Source: Methylobacter sp. (GTDB lineage: Bacteria > Pseudomonadota > Gammaproteobacteria > Methylococcales > Methylomonadaceae). From it: a stretch of DNA of 45,665 nt. Shown here piece by piece: positions 16,400-24,795 of the stretch. A program made the position numbers and the translations under genes. The number at the start of each line of letters is the position of its first letter. The first letter of the stretch is position 1. The notes below the pieces were generated by a model that was given only the letters and a program-made list of their open reading frames with translations, had not been told where the DNA came from and made no database searches. The stretch lies in contig JAUXTH010000121.1 of assembly GCA_030679035.1 (NCBI GenBank), positions 1 to 45,665 on the forward strand, given 5' to 3'.

Positions 16400-16588
16400 T
16401 TATTTAACAATAACTTCGTCCGATGTCGAAATACGTTGCACTCGACCCATTAACACATTCCAGTCCAGGTGGGAATTATAGCCGATCACATCGATTCGCG
16501 GCAGACCGCCGTCGGTAATAAGAAAAATTAGGCAGGGGGAAATGGACTTCGTATCACAGACCATCCCCTTATTCATGTAGATCAGCAA
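16400..16588 (-). pseudogene. Remnant of a second ydbH 3' end
   Basis: The last ~38 codons, ending GGLPRIDVIGYN...TSDEVIVK, match the C-terminus of the intact YdbH-like protein that ends at 20202; about four fifths of roughly 116 bases agree. The similarity fades upstream, though a shared Tyr and Gly-x-x-Cys pattern hints that the remnant is a little longer. It has no start-proximal sequence and cannot be functional. It lies 14 bases upstream of ydbL, the position where an intact ydbH would be expected, so it probably records the original junction before the island arrived. Confidence 0.75.
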
Positions 16589-16611
16589 GGCAGAAGCAGA
16601 AAGCCCCCTTC

Positions 16612-16640
16612 TTGTTTATGCGCACAATTGTACATATAAT
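16612..16640 (+). promoter_or_regulatory. brnTA promoter with operator-like palindrome
   Basis: TTGTTT (16612-16617) and a perfect TATAAT (16635-16640) are spaced by 17 bases. Between them lies GCACAATTGTAC, a near-perfect palindrome suited to an autoregulating ribbon-helix-helix antitoxin. The toxin ATG begins only six bases after the -10 box, so transcription would start at or next to the start codon. Confidence 0.7.
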
Positions 16641-16646
16641 CAAGCC

Positions 16647-16913
16647 ATGAAAATTGAATTCGATCCTGCCAAAGCCGTAGCCAACCCATTGAATCACGAA
16701 GGCGTGACCTTTGATGAAGCTCAGGCAGTCTTGCTGGATCCTTACGCCCTGACGCGAGAAAATGGCGATGCCGACAATGAACATCGTTTTATCACACTGG
16801 GCATGAGTGCAAAAGGTCGAATATTGATTGTGGTTTGGACGCTACGCGAAGAGTCTGTGCGTCTGATTTCTGCCTGGAAAACCAACCAACCAACCCCAAA
16901 GGAGGCGTTATGA
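16647..16913 (+). CDS. brnT: BrnT-family type II toxin
   Basis: This 88-residue ribonuclease toxin of the RelE-like BrnT family would stop growth by cutting RNA. The family pattern is clear: FDPAKA at the start, HEGVTFDEAQAVLLDP, EHRFITLGMSAKGR, then IVVWTLREESVRLISA. No Shine-Dalgarno sequence precedes the start and the promoter leaves almost no leader, so translation may be leaderless. Its stop overlaps the start of the antitoxin gene by four bases, which couples the two. It is the first gene of the accessory island between ydbL and ydbH. Confidence 0.88.
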   Translation: MKIEFDPAKAVANPLNHEGVTFDEAQAVLLDPYALTRENGDADNEHRFITLGMSAKGRILIVVWTLREESVRLISAWKTNQPTPKEAL

Positions 16914-17203
16914 GCAACAATTCTGATCCCCTGTTTGACCGTTATGCCGAGATGGATTTTAGCGATGCCAAGCCAGTCGCTGAAATTCCGGCATTGGCAA
17001 AACTGCAAGCCGAGCACGGCGGCAAGTCGCGGATAACCATGCGCGTAGATAATGACACACTGGCGATTTTTAAAGCCCGCGCAGAAATGAGCGGCGGCAA
17101 CTATCAAACCTTGATGAACGAGGCGTTACGGCAATTTGCCCAAGGCATAACCTTGGCCGATGTCGTGCGGGAGACCATTCGGAAGGAACTGCATCAGGCT
17201 TGA
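16910..17203 (+). CDS. brnA: BrnA-family antitoxin
   Basis: This 97-residue antitoxin neutralises BrnT and represses the operon. The C-terminal half carries the ribbon-helix-helix DNA-binding region (RITMRVDNDTLAIFKARAEM, then NYQTLMNEALRQF), and the N-terminal half is the toxin-binding tail. The start ATG overlaps the toxin stop as ATGA and has a strong AAGGAGG site just upstream. The likely operator is the ACAATTGT palindrome in the shared promoter. Confidence 0.88.
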   Translation: MSNNSDPLFDRYAEMDFSDAKPVAEIPALAKLQAEHGGKSRITMRVDNDTLAIFKARAEMSGGNYQTLMNEALRQFAQGITLADVVRETIRKELHQA

Positions 17204-17250
17204 GTGGCTACAACCCATCAAGTCACGCTCGGCTTTGGTGAATTTCCCGG

Positions 17251-17571
17251 TCAGGCATTTACCACCGAAGTGTGAATTTCCACCTTGAGTGCATGCTTAA
17301 TGGCGACAAAAATCGCCGAGATATTGCTCATCGTCGGATTGCCGGACTTGGAAAGCATCCGATGCAGACTCTTGGCCGGTTTGTGTATATCTTTTGCCAA
17401 CGATTCAAAACCCACTGTAGCATTGACCAGATCGCGCAGAATCAGCTTGGCCGTATCGGGTTCTCCATTGAAAAACAGCGTCACCGCCTCATCCAGCAGC
17501 GCCTGCGCAAAAGCCGGATCAGCTTGCACACGAGCAGCAACAGTTTCTTTGAAATCACGCGTCAGTACCAT
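17251..17571 (-). CDS. HigA-like antitoxin (addiction module antidote family)
   Basis: This 106-residue DNA-binding antitoxin resembles the antidote family that accompanies RelE-like killer proteins: it opens MVLTRDFKETVAARVQADPAF and has a helix-turn-helix around residues 55-95 (LAKDIHKPAKSLHRMLSKSG, then NISAIFVAI). The gene begins eight bases after the toxin stop with AGGTGAG upstream. The toxin-first order is common in this family. It stands opposite to brnTA, so the two modules converge. Confidence 0.85.
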   Translation of the reverse strand: MVLTRDFKETVAARVQADPAFAQALLDEAVTLFFNGEPDTAKLILRDLVNATVGFESLAKDIHKPAKSLHRMLSKSGNPTMSNISAIFVAIKHALKVEIHTSVVNA

Positions 17572-17578
17572 AACTCAC

Positions 17579-17923
17579 CTACCTTTTTGGCATTTGTAAT
17601 TTGCGCCGTTTGTAATCTTCCCACAAGGCGACAGCTTGATCGATGTCTTTCTGCTGCCGCTTCTTGCCACCACCACCCAACAATATGATGATCTTCAAAC
17701 CATCCTTCGCCAGATAAATGCGATAACCTGGCCCCCAATCAATTTTGTATTCGCCAATACCCCGAAACCATTCCACGTTAGACAGGTTGCCCTGCTCCAT
17801 ACGAGCGGCCGCTACCCGAACCTTGGCAGCGACCAATGCATCCAGCGAAGCGAACCATTCCGCATAGGGGCTTTTTCCATCGGACAGCAACAGCTCTCTG
17901 ATTTGGTAGTTCGTTGCACTCAT
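17579..17923 (-). CDS. HigB/RelE-like toxin (addiction module killer family)
   Basis: This 114-residue protein has the RelE/HigB fold signature of the putative killer family: WFASLD near the start, VRVAAARMEQGNLSNVEWF in the middle and GPGYRIYLAKDGLKIIILLG towards the end, followed by a basic tail (KKRQQKDIDQA, YKRRK). It would inhibit translation by cleaving mRNA. Its partner antitoxin follows directly. Together with brnTA it gives the island two addiction modules within 1.3 kb. Confidence 0.86.
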   Translation of the reverse strand: MSATNYQIRELLLSDGKSPYAEWFASLDALVAAKVRVAAARMEQGNLSNVEWFRGIGEYKIDWGPGYRIYLAKDGLKIIILLGGGGKKRQQKDIDQAVALWEDYKRRKLQMPKR

Positions 17924-18037
17924 AGTAACATATACGTTTCCATTGATTCAAAGCAAACCTGCTGAAGGTCTGCCAACTCTATTGAAATTACATTAATTAA
18001 CATCAGCCAAAATAAACATAGCCAGTCTTAATACCGG

Positions 18038-19999
18038 TTATTCTTCCCGCCGCTTGGTCAAACCGGAAACTACGGCCACCAGCAACAAGCTGGACACCCA
18101 ACCAAACAGGATTTCAAACCACATCAGAAATCGTGTGCAATGCTTAGGAAAATCCCATGTAAGCAATTCATCAGTCCATGTGTTTTTTGGTGTTGGAATC
18201 CTCGGTGCCCAATCGTGCTCTTGTTGTAAATCGACCAGCGGCAAGATCAAATCCAGCGAATAGGCGAAAGGGCTGAATCCCGTATATTCCTCAGGCAGTT
18301 TCCTACATAGATACCAGTTACCCGCGCCTTGAACCGAAGGTAACCCGCAACCTAATTTATATCCTTCCAGATTAGCTGCTGGGCTAGCAGGCACACAAGC
18401 GGCATACTCAGGATTTTGAAACACCAGCGGATTGCTGGGCGCAAATACGCCATTGCCATTATCGCCATAGAGCGCTGCGTACCAATAAAACGCCCCGCAA
18501 AGCAGCCAAACAATCAACATCTCAACGATCAATCGAGACGGACTGTAATGTCCATAGCTAAGGAGAACACCATATAAGCAATGAAAACAGCGACTTATTT
18601 TTCGATATATCCTCGCTCTCGCTTTATTCCAATTTTCTGGAGCTTGACCAATCAAGTTGGCAAGATGTCGCCGATCTTCAAAAGCAATCGCCACTAGTCG
18701 TACTTCCTTAAAATGCCCCATGTCGTAAAGCACTTTTTGTAATTGCTTCCAAGGTTGTGGCTTAAAATCTTTGCCATCTCTAATCAGCCCAGCATGTGAG
18801 GCAGACTGCTTATCCAGCCATTTAAGCCGAGTCTTTGCATCTTTGGGAGCGATACCAGACAGCCTGTCATAAACAAAACCATCCAAATCCAGTTTTCCTT
18901 CCGGCCAAGACTTGAGATCATCTTCCAGGCTACCTACTTTGGCAGAAACAAGAGAAACAACGCCCTTAACGCTAAGATTAAGAAAAAAGAACATGCCAGC
19001 CACCGTCATGTTCTCAGCCAGCAATGCATAACCATTCATATCGTCGAGAGTTGAGTCACTACATTCCAGATCACCACCAATTTTCGCTCCTTGCAATCGA
19101 ACTGTGCCTGTAGCGGTGAAGCCATTCTTCAGTACAACACAGCCTTTAATCACCGCACCATCACAAGACAAAGCATTTCCGTCCTTGACGACGAACTGGC
19201 CGTTTTCGCAAACTAAATCACCGCCAATCTGCGCACCTATCATGGCAACTTCACCAGTGGCGGTGAATTCGCCATTCAAATAGACATCGCCCTTGATCAC
19301 CGTATTACCAAAAGATAAGGAATTGCCGCCCTTGCCATCGAACATGCCTTTAGTGCATTCCAAAGAGCCGCCTACCTGTGCATTTGCTAAGCTAACAGTG
19401 CCAGTGGAGGAGAATTCATTCCTCAAAAAAACGCAACCTTTAATCTTCGCTCGGTCACATATCAATGCATTGCCCTCTTTTCCATCAAACTTACCTCCAT
19501 CGCATACCAGATCGCCGCCAATCTGCGCACCTGCAAAGCTAACTTCGCTGGTGGAAATAACATGGCTCAGGAAAACAGTGCCACTGCACACCATGCGGTC
19601 GGCTTCCAAACCCTCAACATGGCAAACCTGAAACAGCAAACAACCGTGAACAACACTATCTCGCAAGTTAGTAGTAGTTAAATGGCAATAAGTCAGCCTT
19701 AGGCTATTTGGCAAGGTTGCGCCCTCAAAATCCAGCTTACCTTCAATCCAGGCTCCCGAGAGCTGCACGCCCTTTTCATGTATCAGGGCACGTTCATCAC
19801 CGCCCAGCGCAAGAAAGCGCAGAAAGGATGCACGGACAGTATTTTGTTTAGTTGGTAGCTTGGGTCGCTGTTCATAAATAACTGCATCCTTGCCACTTCG
19901 ACAGTCATCCAATAGCTGTTTTTCGGCGGGGTAATCGACAAACGACTTCTCAAAATCACTCAGTGAGCGTTCAAAGGCTTTTAAAGGTGGATTAGTCAT
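18038..19999 (-). CDS. Beta-solenoid repeat membrane protein of unknown function
   Basis: This is a 653-residue protein from the ATG at 19999 (MTNPPLKAFERS) with AGGA upstream; an earlier in-frame start adds residues that look non-coding. Residues about 60-380 are degenerate solenoid repeats of roughly 44 residues with the pattern GAQIGGDLVCxxGxF, GNALxCDxAxIKGxVxL, FxATGxVxL, so they should form a parallel beta-helix. A helical linker (about 400-475) follows, then two membrane helices at about 485-510 (LIVEMLIVWLLCGAFYWYAA) and at the C-terminus (FEILFGWVSSLLLVAVVSGL). The segment between them has four cysteines and probably faces the periplasm. Its job is unknown. Its place beside two toxin-antitoxin modules hints at an accessory or defence role but does not show one. 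Confidence 0.7.
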   Translation of the reverse strand: MTNPPLKAFERSLSDFEKSFVDYPAEKQLLDDCRSGKDAVIYEQRPKLPTKQNTVRASFLRFLALGGDERALIHEKGVQLSGAWIEGKLDFEGATLPNSLRLTYCHLTTTNLRDSVVHGCLLFQVCHVEGLEADRMVCSGTVFLSHVISTSEVSFAGAQIGGDLVCDGGKFDGKEGNALICDRAKIKGCVFLRNEFSSTGTVSLANAQVGGSLECTKGMFDGKGGNSLSFGNTVIKGDVYLNGEFTATGEVAMIGAQIGGDLVCENGQFVVKDGNALSCDGAVIKGCVVLKNGFTATGTVRLQGAKIGGDLECSDSTLDDMNGYALLAENMTVAGMFFFLNLSVKGVVSLVSAKVGSLEDDLKSWPEGKLDLDGFVYDRLSGIAPKDAKTRLKWLDKQSASHAGLIRDGKDFKPQPWKQLQKVLYDMGHFKEVRLVAIAFEDRRHLANLIGQAPENWNKARARIYRKISRCFHCLYGVLLSYGHYSPSRLIVEMLIVWLLCGAFYWYAALYGDNGNGVFAPSNPLVFQNPEYAACVPASPAANLEGYKLGCGLPSVQGAGNWYLCRKLPEEYTGFSPFAYSLDLILPLVDLQQEHDWAPRIPTPKNTWTDELLTWDFPKHCTRFLMWFEILFGWVSSLLLVAVVSGLTKRREE

Positions 20000-20201
20000 G
20001 CTTGCATTCCTATGTGTATATTTCGGGTGTCGTAGAATTCGATGATTTCCCAAGTCGCATCAATCGCGGATGATGCTTGTCTTAAGATCGGTTTCCCTCA
20101 TTCGACACATTCTAACGCATTACATTGGTTTCTTTTTAGACGTTTCTGCCAATGCCGTAGGATGGGCCATACGATGTTTGGGCCATCCTATACACTGAGC
20201 A

Positions 20202-22382
20202 TCACTTAATAATAACTTCGTCCGATGTCGTAATCCGCTTCAACCGATCCATCAGCACATTCCAGTCAACACGGGGGTTATAGCCGATCACGTCGATGCG
20301 CGGCAAGCCGCCGCCGGTGATAATGGCATAGCCGGATTCCGTGGCCTTTACTCCCATCAACTGACACACGCCGTCATGCAGGTAACAACCCAAACCCAGC
20401 TTGTCGTAGCCGAAGGTTTCAAAAAACCTTAAGAAGCTTTTGGACAGTAGATCAGCCGCGCCACCGCCGCCGATGTTGGCGATGTTTTGCACCGCTTTTT
20501 GACTGATTCTGTGCCGGGAATCATCGTCTTCCGGCGTACCCAGCCACGCGAAAAAAGTGACCGGATGCCAGTTTTCCATGTACAGCTGCCGGACGTAGCC
20601 AGATAACTTGCCGGTAATGCCGCCGAATTTAAACTTGCCGGTTAGCTGATCCAGATCCAGGTTGTCAATTTCCAGGTCGCTGTGAAATTTGGGGAAATCG
20701 GTAAACAATCCCGAAGAGGCCAGATTGCTGATTTTAATTTCGCCGTCGAAAACTTTGACGATCAGTTCGCCGCCCAAAGTCAGGGTTTTATTGCTGTACT
20801 CGACTCGGGGAATATGTCCGCTGATGGTGCCGGATAACGGTGTCCAGTTTAGGGCCTTGGATAGCTGTTCAAGCGACACATCGCTTATGTCGCCCTCAAA
20901 GGACAACTCGGGATCACGCTGTTTTTTTGCCTGCCAGCTGAAATGGTTGATGGCGATTGCGCCGCCCAAAAAAGGCACTTGCGTGCTTTTTAGCAGCCGG
21001 ATAGTGTCGGCCCGGCTCAGCAACGAAAGCTTGGCCGGGCCTATCGGCACGGCGCGCACCTGCAATTGTTGCCAGGAAAATTCCGACGGCTGGTTGAAGG
21101 TTTCATCGTTCGACCAGTTGAGCGTACCTGCGCCACCCTGAATTTCGCCTCGGCCTGCGGCATCTTTAACATCAATATTATCAAAGGTTGCCGTTAACGC
21201 CGTTAAGGCTTGGTCGTTAATGGAGAAGTCTGCTTTTAAATGGCCTGCAAGCGTAACTCCTTGCAATGCCGTCTGCTCAAAAAACGGTTTCAAGTATGTT
21301 GCGGATAAGTCCTGCAAGTTGTCGCTGGTCAACGAGAGCTCGGCCTTTTCAATGCTTGCGCCATCCTTGTAGTCGACGGTTGCATGTCCGCTTAATTCGC
21401 CGGTCTTTGAATGCCGGTAACTTAGCGAATTGACCTCAACTTGTTTGCTCGATGTATTCCAGTCGCCTTGAGTATCCAATGCTATATTTTGCCCGGCCGC
21501 TTCCAGATATAAAGGCTCCACATATAACGCGCCGCCGTTAATATCGACATGGCTTTGCCATTGCCACAAGCCGTTATTGTTTTTGGCGGCCAGCGTTGTC
21601 TCCAGCATTAATGCTTCGGTAGCCAACTGCCCGTCTTTGGTCTGCCCGGTCAGACCATTAACCCCAGTGGTTAAGGTGAACTCCTGTACCTGCGCATGAC
21701 TGCCGGATACATTTAACTTAACATCGATTTTACCGGCTTTCAATTTGAATCGTTCCTGCGGCAGTAGCTGTTGAATCAACTTGCCATCCACAGCTTTGGC
21801 ATCGATCTGCAACTGCCATTGCTCGCCCCGCTCTTCGCCGTCAACCGCAACGGTTCCACCGGCTAGGTGCAAATCGGTTAATTTGAACGAACTGCGCTTT
21901 TCCGTGACATGAAAAGAAAAATTAGCGGTCGGCGATTGCCAGCGTTTTGAATGAATCTGTGCCCTGCCCTGTTCGCATAACAATTCCTTGTTTTGCCAGG
22001 TGAACGACATGCAGCGGATATTAACCAAGTTGAGATCATCAAACGGCTTGGGCAGGCTTAACTTGGCAATCGTTAAGGCCAGTTTTTGCGGGTTTTGCGA
22101 CAGGTCGGTCAGGGCGATATTGATGCCTTCCAACGTCCATTGGCTTCCTGCAATGGTTCCGACATTCAGCGATACGCTATCCAGTGCATTGGCGGTGGGT
22201 GTTGTTAAAGTAAAAAAAATAGCCAGGAGAAATCTGGTTATTTTCGAATATGATACGATGGATGGAAGTGTCCGGCGTCTACAATCTTTCACATCCCTGT
22301 GTTCTGGATTCCGGCAATCCCTGCCGGAATGACGGCAATATGACTTGTGCAGAAATCTATGCACATTAACCAGGAAAAACAC
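20202..22382 (-). CDS. ydbH: YdbH-like AsmA-family periplasmic protein
   Basis: This is a 726-residue protein of the YdbH (AsmA-like) family, thought to span the periplasm and move phospholipid between membranes. A hydrophobic segment (FLLAIFFTLTTPTANA, about 52-67) acts as signal anchor, followed by long beta-rich repeats and the family C-terminus GGLPRIDVIGYNPRVDW. The only upstream starts are GTG codons: the one at 22382 overlaps the cysM 3' end, and another lies at 22292. The first ~50 codons are largely a dispersed repeat element (22288-22334) that has been absorbed into the frame, so the true start is unclear. Its partner ydbL is separated from it by the island at 16.6-20.2 kb. Confidence 0.8.
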   Translation of the reverse strand: MFFLVNVHRFLHKSYCRHSGRDCRNPEHRDVKDCRRRTLPSIVSYSKITRFLLAIFFTLTTPTANALDSVSLNVGTIAGSQWTLEGINIALTDLSQNPQKLALTIAKLSLPKPFDDLNLVNIRCMSFTWQNKELLCEQGRAQIHSKRWQSPTANFSFHVTEKRSSFKLTDLHLAGGTVAVDGEERGEQWQLQIDAKAVDGKLIQQLLPQERFKLKAGKIDVKLNVSGSHAQVQEFTLTTGVNGLTGQTKDGQLATEALMLETTLAAKNNNGLWQWQSHVDINGGALYVEPLYLEAAGQNIALDTQGDWNTSSKQVEVNSLSYRHSKTGELSGHATVDYKDGASIEKAELSLTSDNLQDLSATYLKPFFEQTALQGVTLAGHLKADFSINDQALTALTATFDNIDVKDAAGRGEIQGGAGTLNWSNDETFNQPSEFSWQQLQVRAVPIGPAKLSLLSRADTIRLLKSTQVPFLGGAIAINHFSWQAKKQRDPELSFEGDISDVSLEQLSKALNWTPLSGTISGHIPRVEYSNKTLTLGGELIVKVFDGEIKISNLASSGLFTDFPKFHSDLEIDNLDLDQLTGKFKFGGITGKLSGYVRQLYMENWHPVTFFAWLGTPEDDDSRHRISQKAVQNIANIGGGGAADLLSKSFLRFFETFGYDKLGLGCYLHDGVCQLMGVKATESGYAIITGGGLPRIDVIGYNPRVDWNVLMDRLKRITTSDEVIIK
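22288..22334 (-). repeat. CCGGCAATCCCTGCCGG-type dispersed palindrome (copy 1)
   Basis: This 47-base element matches the reverse complement of 29103-29149 at 46 of 47 positions. Its core is an inverted repeat around TTCCGGCAATCCCTGCCGGAA. It lies inside the 5' part of the ydbH-like frame. Confidence 0.85.
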
Positions 22383-23265
22383 CCGTAGACAGATACCGGT
22401 CGCCCCGATCGCAGATAATCACCACAATCACCGCATTCTCAACTTCTTCCGACAAACTCAACGCTGCATGTACAGCACCACCGGATGAAATACCGGCAAA
22501 AATGCCTTCTTGGGCAGCCAAGGCGCGGGTGACGTTTTCTGCTGAAATCTGATCGACATCGATAATCCGATCAACGCGATCAGCCATATAGATCTTCGGC
22601 AAATATTCCTTGGGCCAGCGTCGGATACCGGGGATTTTAGACTCGCCTTCCGGCTGCACACCGATAACCTGTATATCGGCATTCTGTTCTTTAAGGAATT
22701 TTGACGTACCCATAATCGTGCCGGTCGTGCCCATGGAGCTGACAAAATGGGTTACTTGCCCCTGAGTATCACGCCAAATTTCCGGCCCGGTGCCTTCATA
22801 ATGGGCGCGCGGATTATCGGGATTGGAAAACTGATCCAGAACTCTGCCCTTGCCCGCCGCTTCCATTTCCCTGGACAGATCAATCGCCGCTTCCATGCTG
22901 CCTGCAGCAGGCGTCAGAATGATCTCCGCACCGTAAGCTTTCATCGAAGCCCGGCGCTCCTCGCTCATGTTGTCCGGCATGATTAAGGTCATTTTATAGC
23001 CTTTGATTGCCGCCGCCATTGCCAACGCAATACCGGTATTGCCGCTAGTCGCTTCTATCAACCGGTCGCCGGGTTTGATTTCGCCCCTTAATTCAGCATG
23101 TTTAATCATGCTCAGCGCCGGGCGGTCTTTGACCGAACCGGCCGGATTATTGCCTTCCAGTTTGACCAAAATGGTATTGCTAGTATTGCCGGGCAAACGT
23201 TGCAGCCTGACCAGAGGCGTGTTGCCGACAAAAGATTCAATGGTTGGGAAAGTCATGGTAGTCAT
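22366..23265 (-). CDS. cysM: Cysteine synthase B
   Basis: This 299-residue pyridoxal-phosphate enzyme makes cysteine from O-acetylserine and sulfide or thiosulfate. The PLP lysine is in NPAGSVKDRPALSMI, the phosphate-binding loop in EATSGNTGIALAMAA, and the second glycine loop in SSMGTTGTIMG. The length and the tail CDRGDRYLSTGVF suit CysM more than CysK. The gene is followed immediately by the ydbH-like frame. Its promoter lies within or upstream of the tandem-repeat palindrome at 23276-23382. Confidence 0.95.
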   Translation of the reverse strand: MTTMTFPTIESFVGNTPLVRLQRLPGNTSNTILVKLEGNNPAGSVKDRPALSMIKHAELRGEIKPGDRLIEATSGNTGIALAMAAAIKGYKMTLIMPDNMSEERRASMKAYGAEIILTPAAGSMEAAIDLSREMEAAGKGRVLDQFSNPDNPRAHYEGTGPEIWRDTQGQVTHFVSSMGTTGTIMGTSKFLKEQNADIQVIGVQPEGESKIPGIRRWPKEYLPKIYMADRVDRIIDVDQISAENVTRALAAQEGIFAGISSGGAVHAALSLSEEVENAVIVVIICDRGDRYLSTGVFPG

Positions 23266-23275
23266 TGTGATGATT

Positions 23276-23382
23276 AAGGTGCAAGGTAAAAGATGAAAGG
23301 CTAAAGGCTAAAGGCTAAAGGCTAAAGGCTAAAGGCTAAAGGCTAAAAATTATTGTTCCTTTCGCCTTGTACCTTTCACCTT
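23276..23382. repeat. AAGGTGCAAGGT palindrome with seven GGCTAAA repeats in its loop
   Basis: An imperfect 25-base inverted repeat (23276-23300 against 23358-23382) encloses seven perfect tandem copies of GGCTAAA at 23299-23347. A second palindrome of the same family, without the tandem array, lies at 31006-31090. The heptamer array looks like slippage growth inside the loop. It lies between the converging-in-series HAD gene and cysM, where it could affect cysM expression. Confidence 0.8.
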
Positions 23383-23390
23383 ATTTATTT

Positions 23391-24077
23391 CTATTTATGA
23401 AAATGATCCATTGGACATTGGCCGTTTCTGAGACTGATGATCGGCCAGTTCGCTGCACTCGCAAATTCGGCCAGTGTCTCATCGGGATCGACCGCGACGG
23501 GATTATCCACCAGCTTAAGCAACGGAAGGTCGTTGTGGGAGTCGCTGTAAAACCAGCTGTCCCGCATTGTTTCGGTTGAGTCTTTTAACCAGGCTTCCAA
23601 CAACTTAACTTTGCCTTCTCTAAAACAAGGGATGCCGTTAAATCCGCCGGTATAGCGTCCGTCGATAAATTCCGGCGTGGTCGCCAGCAAGTTTTCAATG
23701 CCGTACAACTTGACTATCGGCTCGGTCACAAAGCGGTTGGTTGCGGTGATAACCAGCAAGGTGTCGCCCCGTTTTTTATGTTTGTCGATCAGCTGCTGTG
23801 CGGATTTTAACATCAGCGGTTTGATGGCCTCTTCTATGAACTGCGACCGCCATTGATAAAGTTGCTCAGGGTCATTGTCCGCTAATGGTTGTAACGAAAA
23901 GCGAAGGAACTCGACAATATCCAACGTGCCTTGTTTATAGTCATCGTAGAATTTGGCGTTGGCGCTTTCGTAGAGATTTTTATCGACGATGCCCTGATCG
24001 ACAAGAAACTGTCCCCATAGGTAGTCGCTGTCATCGGCAATCAAGGTGTTGTCTAAATCAAAAATCGCTAAGCTCAC
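23391..24077 (-). CDS. HAD-superfamily hydrolase, subfamily IB (SerB-like phosphatase)
   Basis: This 228-residue phosphatase has the nucleophile motif DLDNTL at residue 7, motif II VITATN near 111, a conserved lysine in the GKVKLLEAW segment and motif IV YSDSHNDLPLL near 177. The alpha-helical cap between motifs I and II is typical of subfamily IB, which includes phosphoserine phosphatase and small-molecule phosphatases. The substrate cannot be named from sequence alone. The start is a GTG at 24077; no better ATG is present. It is divergent from rppH across 162 bases. Confidence 0.85.
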   Translation of the reverse strand: MSLAIFDLDNTLIADDSDYLWGQFLVDQGIVDKNLYESANAKFYDDYKQGTLDIVEFLRFSLQPLADNDPEQLYQWRSQFIEEAIKPLMLKSAQQLIDKHKKRGDTLLVITATNRFVTEPIVKLYGIENLLATTPEFIDGRYTGGFNGIPCFREGKVKLLEAWLKDSTETMRDSWFYSDSHNDLPLLKLVDNPVAVDPDETLAEFASAANWPIISLRNGQCPMDHFHK

Positions 24078-24239
24078 GGTTAAACCTGTCTTGAGTAATT
24101 AAAAAGAGCTATGCGCTATGGCATCTGCACTTTATTTATGGAACAATGCAGTCATTAATTTAAATTACTGACCTATCTTTAATAATTTTACCATTAGCAA
24201 GATTAAAGAACTAGGAAAGGTAAAAACACAGGTTTTAAC

Positions 24240-24788
24240 ATGATTGACTCTAAAGGATACCGGCCCAATGTCGGAATCATCCTTTGCAATGACGAGGGTC
24301 GCGTGTTTTGGGCAAAACGAATGGGTGTAAACTCATGGCAATTCCCGCAAGGCGGGATAAATCCGAACGAAGACCCAGAAGCCGCGATGTATCGGGAGTT
24401 GTGCGAAGAAACGGGACTGCAACAGCAGCATGTCCAGGTGCTTGGCCGTACGCGCTATTGGCTGAGATACCAATTACCCGAGCGCTATATCCGCAAAAAC
24501 TCCCTGCCCTTATGCATAGGCCAAAAGCAAATCTGGTATATGTTGCGCTTGATCACGCATGAATCCAATGTGCGTTTCGATCAATGCGCCAAGCCGGAGT
24601 TTGACGACTGGCGCTGGGTGGATTACTGGGAGCCGCTTAAGGATGTGGTCTATTTCAAGCGTAAGGTTTATCTTAAAGCGATGAGCGAATTAGGCGCTAT
24701 TTTGACCGCCGATACCGTTCCTGTTGACGCCTCAGGGTATCTGGCTAAGGAGATTGAAAAGGCGAAAACCAGAAGGCGCAGAAGATAG
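24240..24788 (+). CDS. rppH: RNA pyrophosphohydrolase
   Basis: This 182-residue Nudix enzyme removes pyrophosphate from the 5' end of triphosphorylated mRNA and so starts RNase E-dependent decay. The Nudix box reads [20 protein letters not shown] at about residues 37-56 with all catalytic glutamates. The family start [17 protein letters not shown] and the basic tail KTRRRRR also fit RppH. It is the only plus-strand gene between brnA and the coiled-coil gene at 35386, and it converges with cpdA across seven bases. Confidence 0.95.
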   Translation: MIDSKGYRPNVGIILCNDEGRVFWAKRMGVNSWQFPQGGINPNEDPEAAMYRELCEETGLQQQHVQVLGRTRYWLRYQLPERYIRKNSLPLCIGQKQIWYMLRLITHESNVRFDQCAKPEFDDWRWVDYWEPLKDVVYFKRKVYLKAMSELGAILTADTVPVDASGYLAKEIEKAKTRRRRR

Positions 24789-24795
24789 GCTACTC

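Noticed and set aside
16570-20201. Integrase-type genomic island or transposon
   Set aside because: No integrase, transposase, tRNA or terminal inverted repeats were found at the ends; only the duplicated ydbH end marks it.
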